61,593 bases of DNA from contig JAIYCE010000044.1 of NCBI GenBank assembly GCA_027488155.1, forward strand, positions 1 to 61,593, read 5' to 3'. Below the pieces are notes generated by a model, which worked only from the letters and a program-made list of their open reading frames with translations, did not search any database and was not told where the DNA came from. This document shows, piece by piece, positions 61,593 to 61,593 of this stretch. Position 1 is the stretch's first letter. Every line of letters begins with the position of its first letter. This stretch comes from Hyphomicrobiales bacterium. GTDB lineage: Bacteria; Pseudomonadota; Alphaproteobacteria; Rhizobiales; Beijerinckiaceae. The position numbers and the translations under genes are program-made.

Positions 61593-61593
61593 G

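Overview
The window is a 61.6 kb piece of an alphaproteobacterial chromosome, most likely order Hyphomicrobiales (Rhizobiales); I cannot name the genus. The evidence is an unbroken division and cell-wall (dcw) cluster in alphaproteobacterial order, a circularly permuted two-piece tmRNA gene with the rhizobial-type tag ANDNYAPVAVAA, an alpha-type SspB, a perfect CtrA-type box upstream of lpxC, a high-GC base composition and leader-peptide attenuators on the ilv and leuA operons. No rRNA, CRISPR array or recognisable insertion sequence is present.

Layout. 1-17 kb: 3' end of ftsI, then murE-murF-mraY-murD-ftsW-murG-murC-murB-ddl-ftsQ-ftsA-ftsZ. Most junctions overlap by 1-4 bases, so translation is probably coupled. 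An intrinsic terminator closes ftsZ. lpxC and bamD follow, each with its own upstream region. 18-28 kb: recN-ligA, then minus-strand aminopeptidase P, prmA and a UvrD/PcrA helicase, a 73-codon small gene and a LysE-type exporter. 28.5-30.3 kb: an AT-rich RTX (calcium-binding repeat) gene that looks recently acquired. 30.3-36 kb: a hot-dog thioesterase, a GlcD/Dld-type FAD oxidase and a giant AsmA-like protein.

36-44 kb: the minus-strand group ssrA, sspB, fumC, a DUF4169-like gene and a ribbon-helix-helix gene. Divergent from it run thyA-GNAT-folA, hflK-hflC and a DegP-like protease. The SspB adaptor gene lies directly downstream of the RNA that encodes the tag it recognises. 44-49 kb: eutB and eutC, both ruined by large internal deletions with frameshifts, then serB, miaA, a DUF155/RMD1-like membrane protein and a small secreted protein.

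49-59.4 kb: branched-chain amino acid synthesis. An ilv leader peptide and attenuator precede the acetolactate synthase large subunit, a GST-like gene, ilvH and ilvC with a terminator. A four-gene run (pdxY, EEP-family enzyme, PhzF, Nudix) and a small lipoprotein gene follow, then leuA with its own leucine-rich leader and attenuator. 59.4-61.6 kb: tRNA-Lys(CTT), a perfect palindrome, and two overlapping tyrosine recombinases on the minus strand, the second cut by the window edge. This looks like the left end of an integrated element whose cargo lies outside the window.

The most notable points are the permuted ssrA beside sspB, the two attenuators, the parallel decay of eutB and eutC, the CtrA-type box before lpxC, and the tandem recombinases at tRNA-Lys. 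Everything here is read by eye from sequence; family names are recognition from motifs, not database hits.
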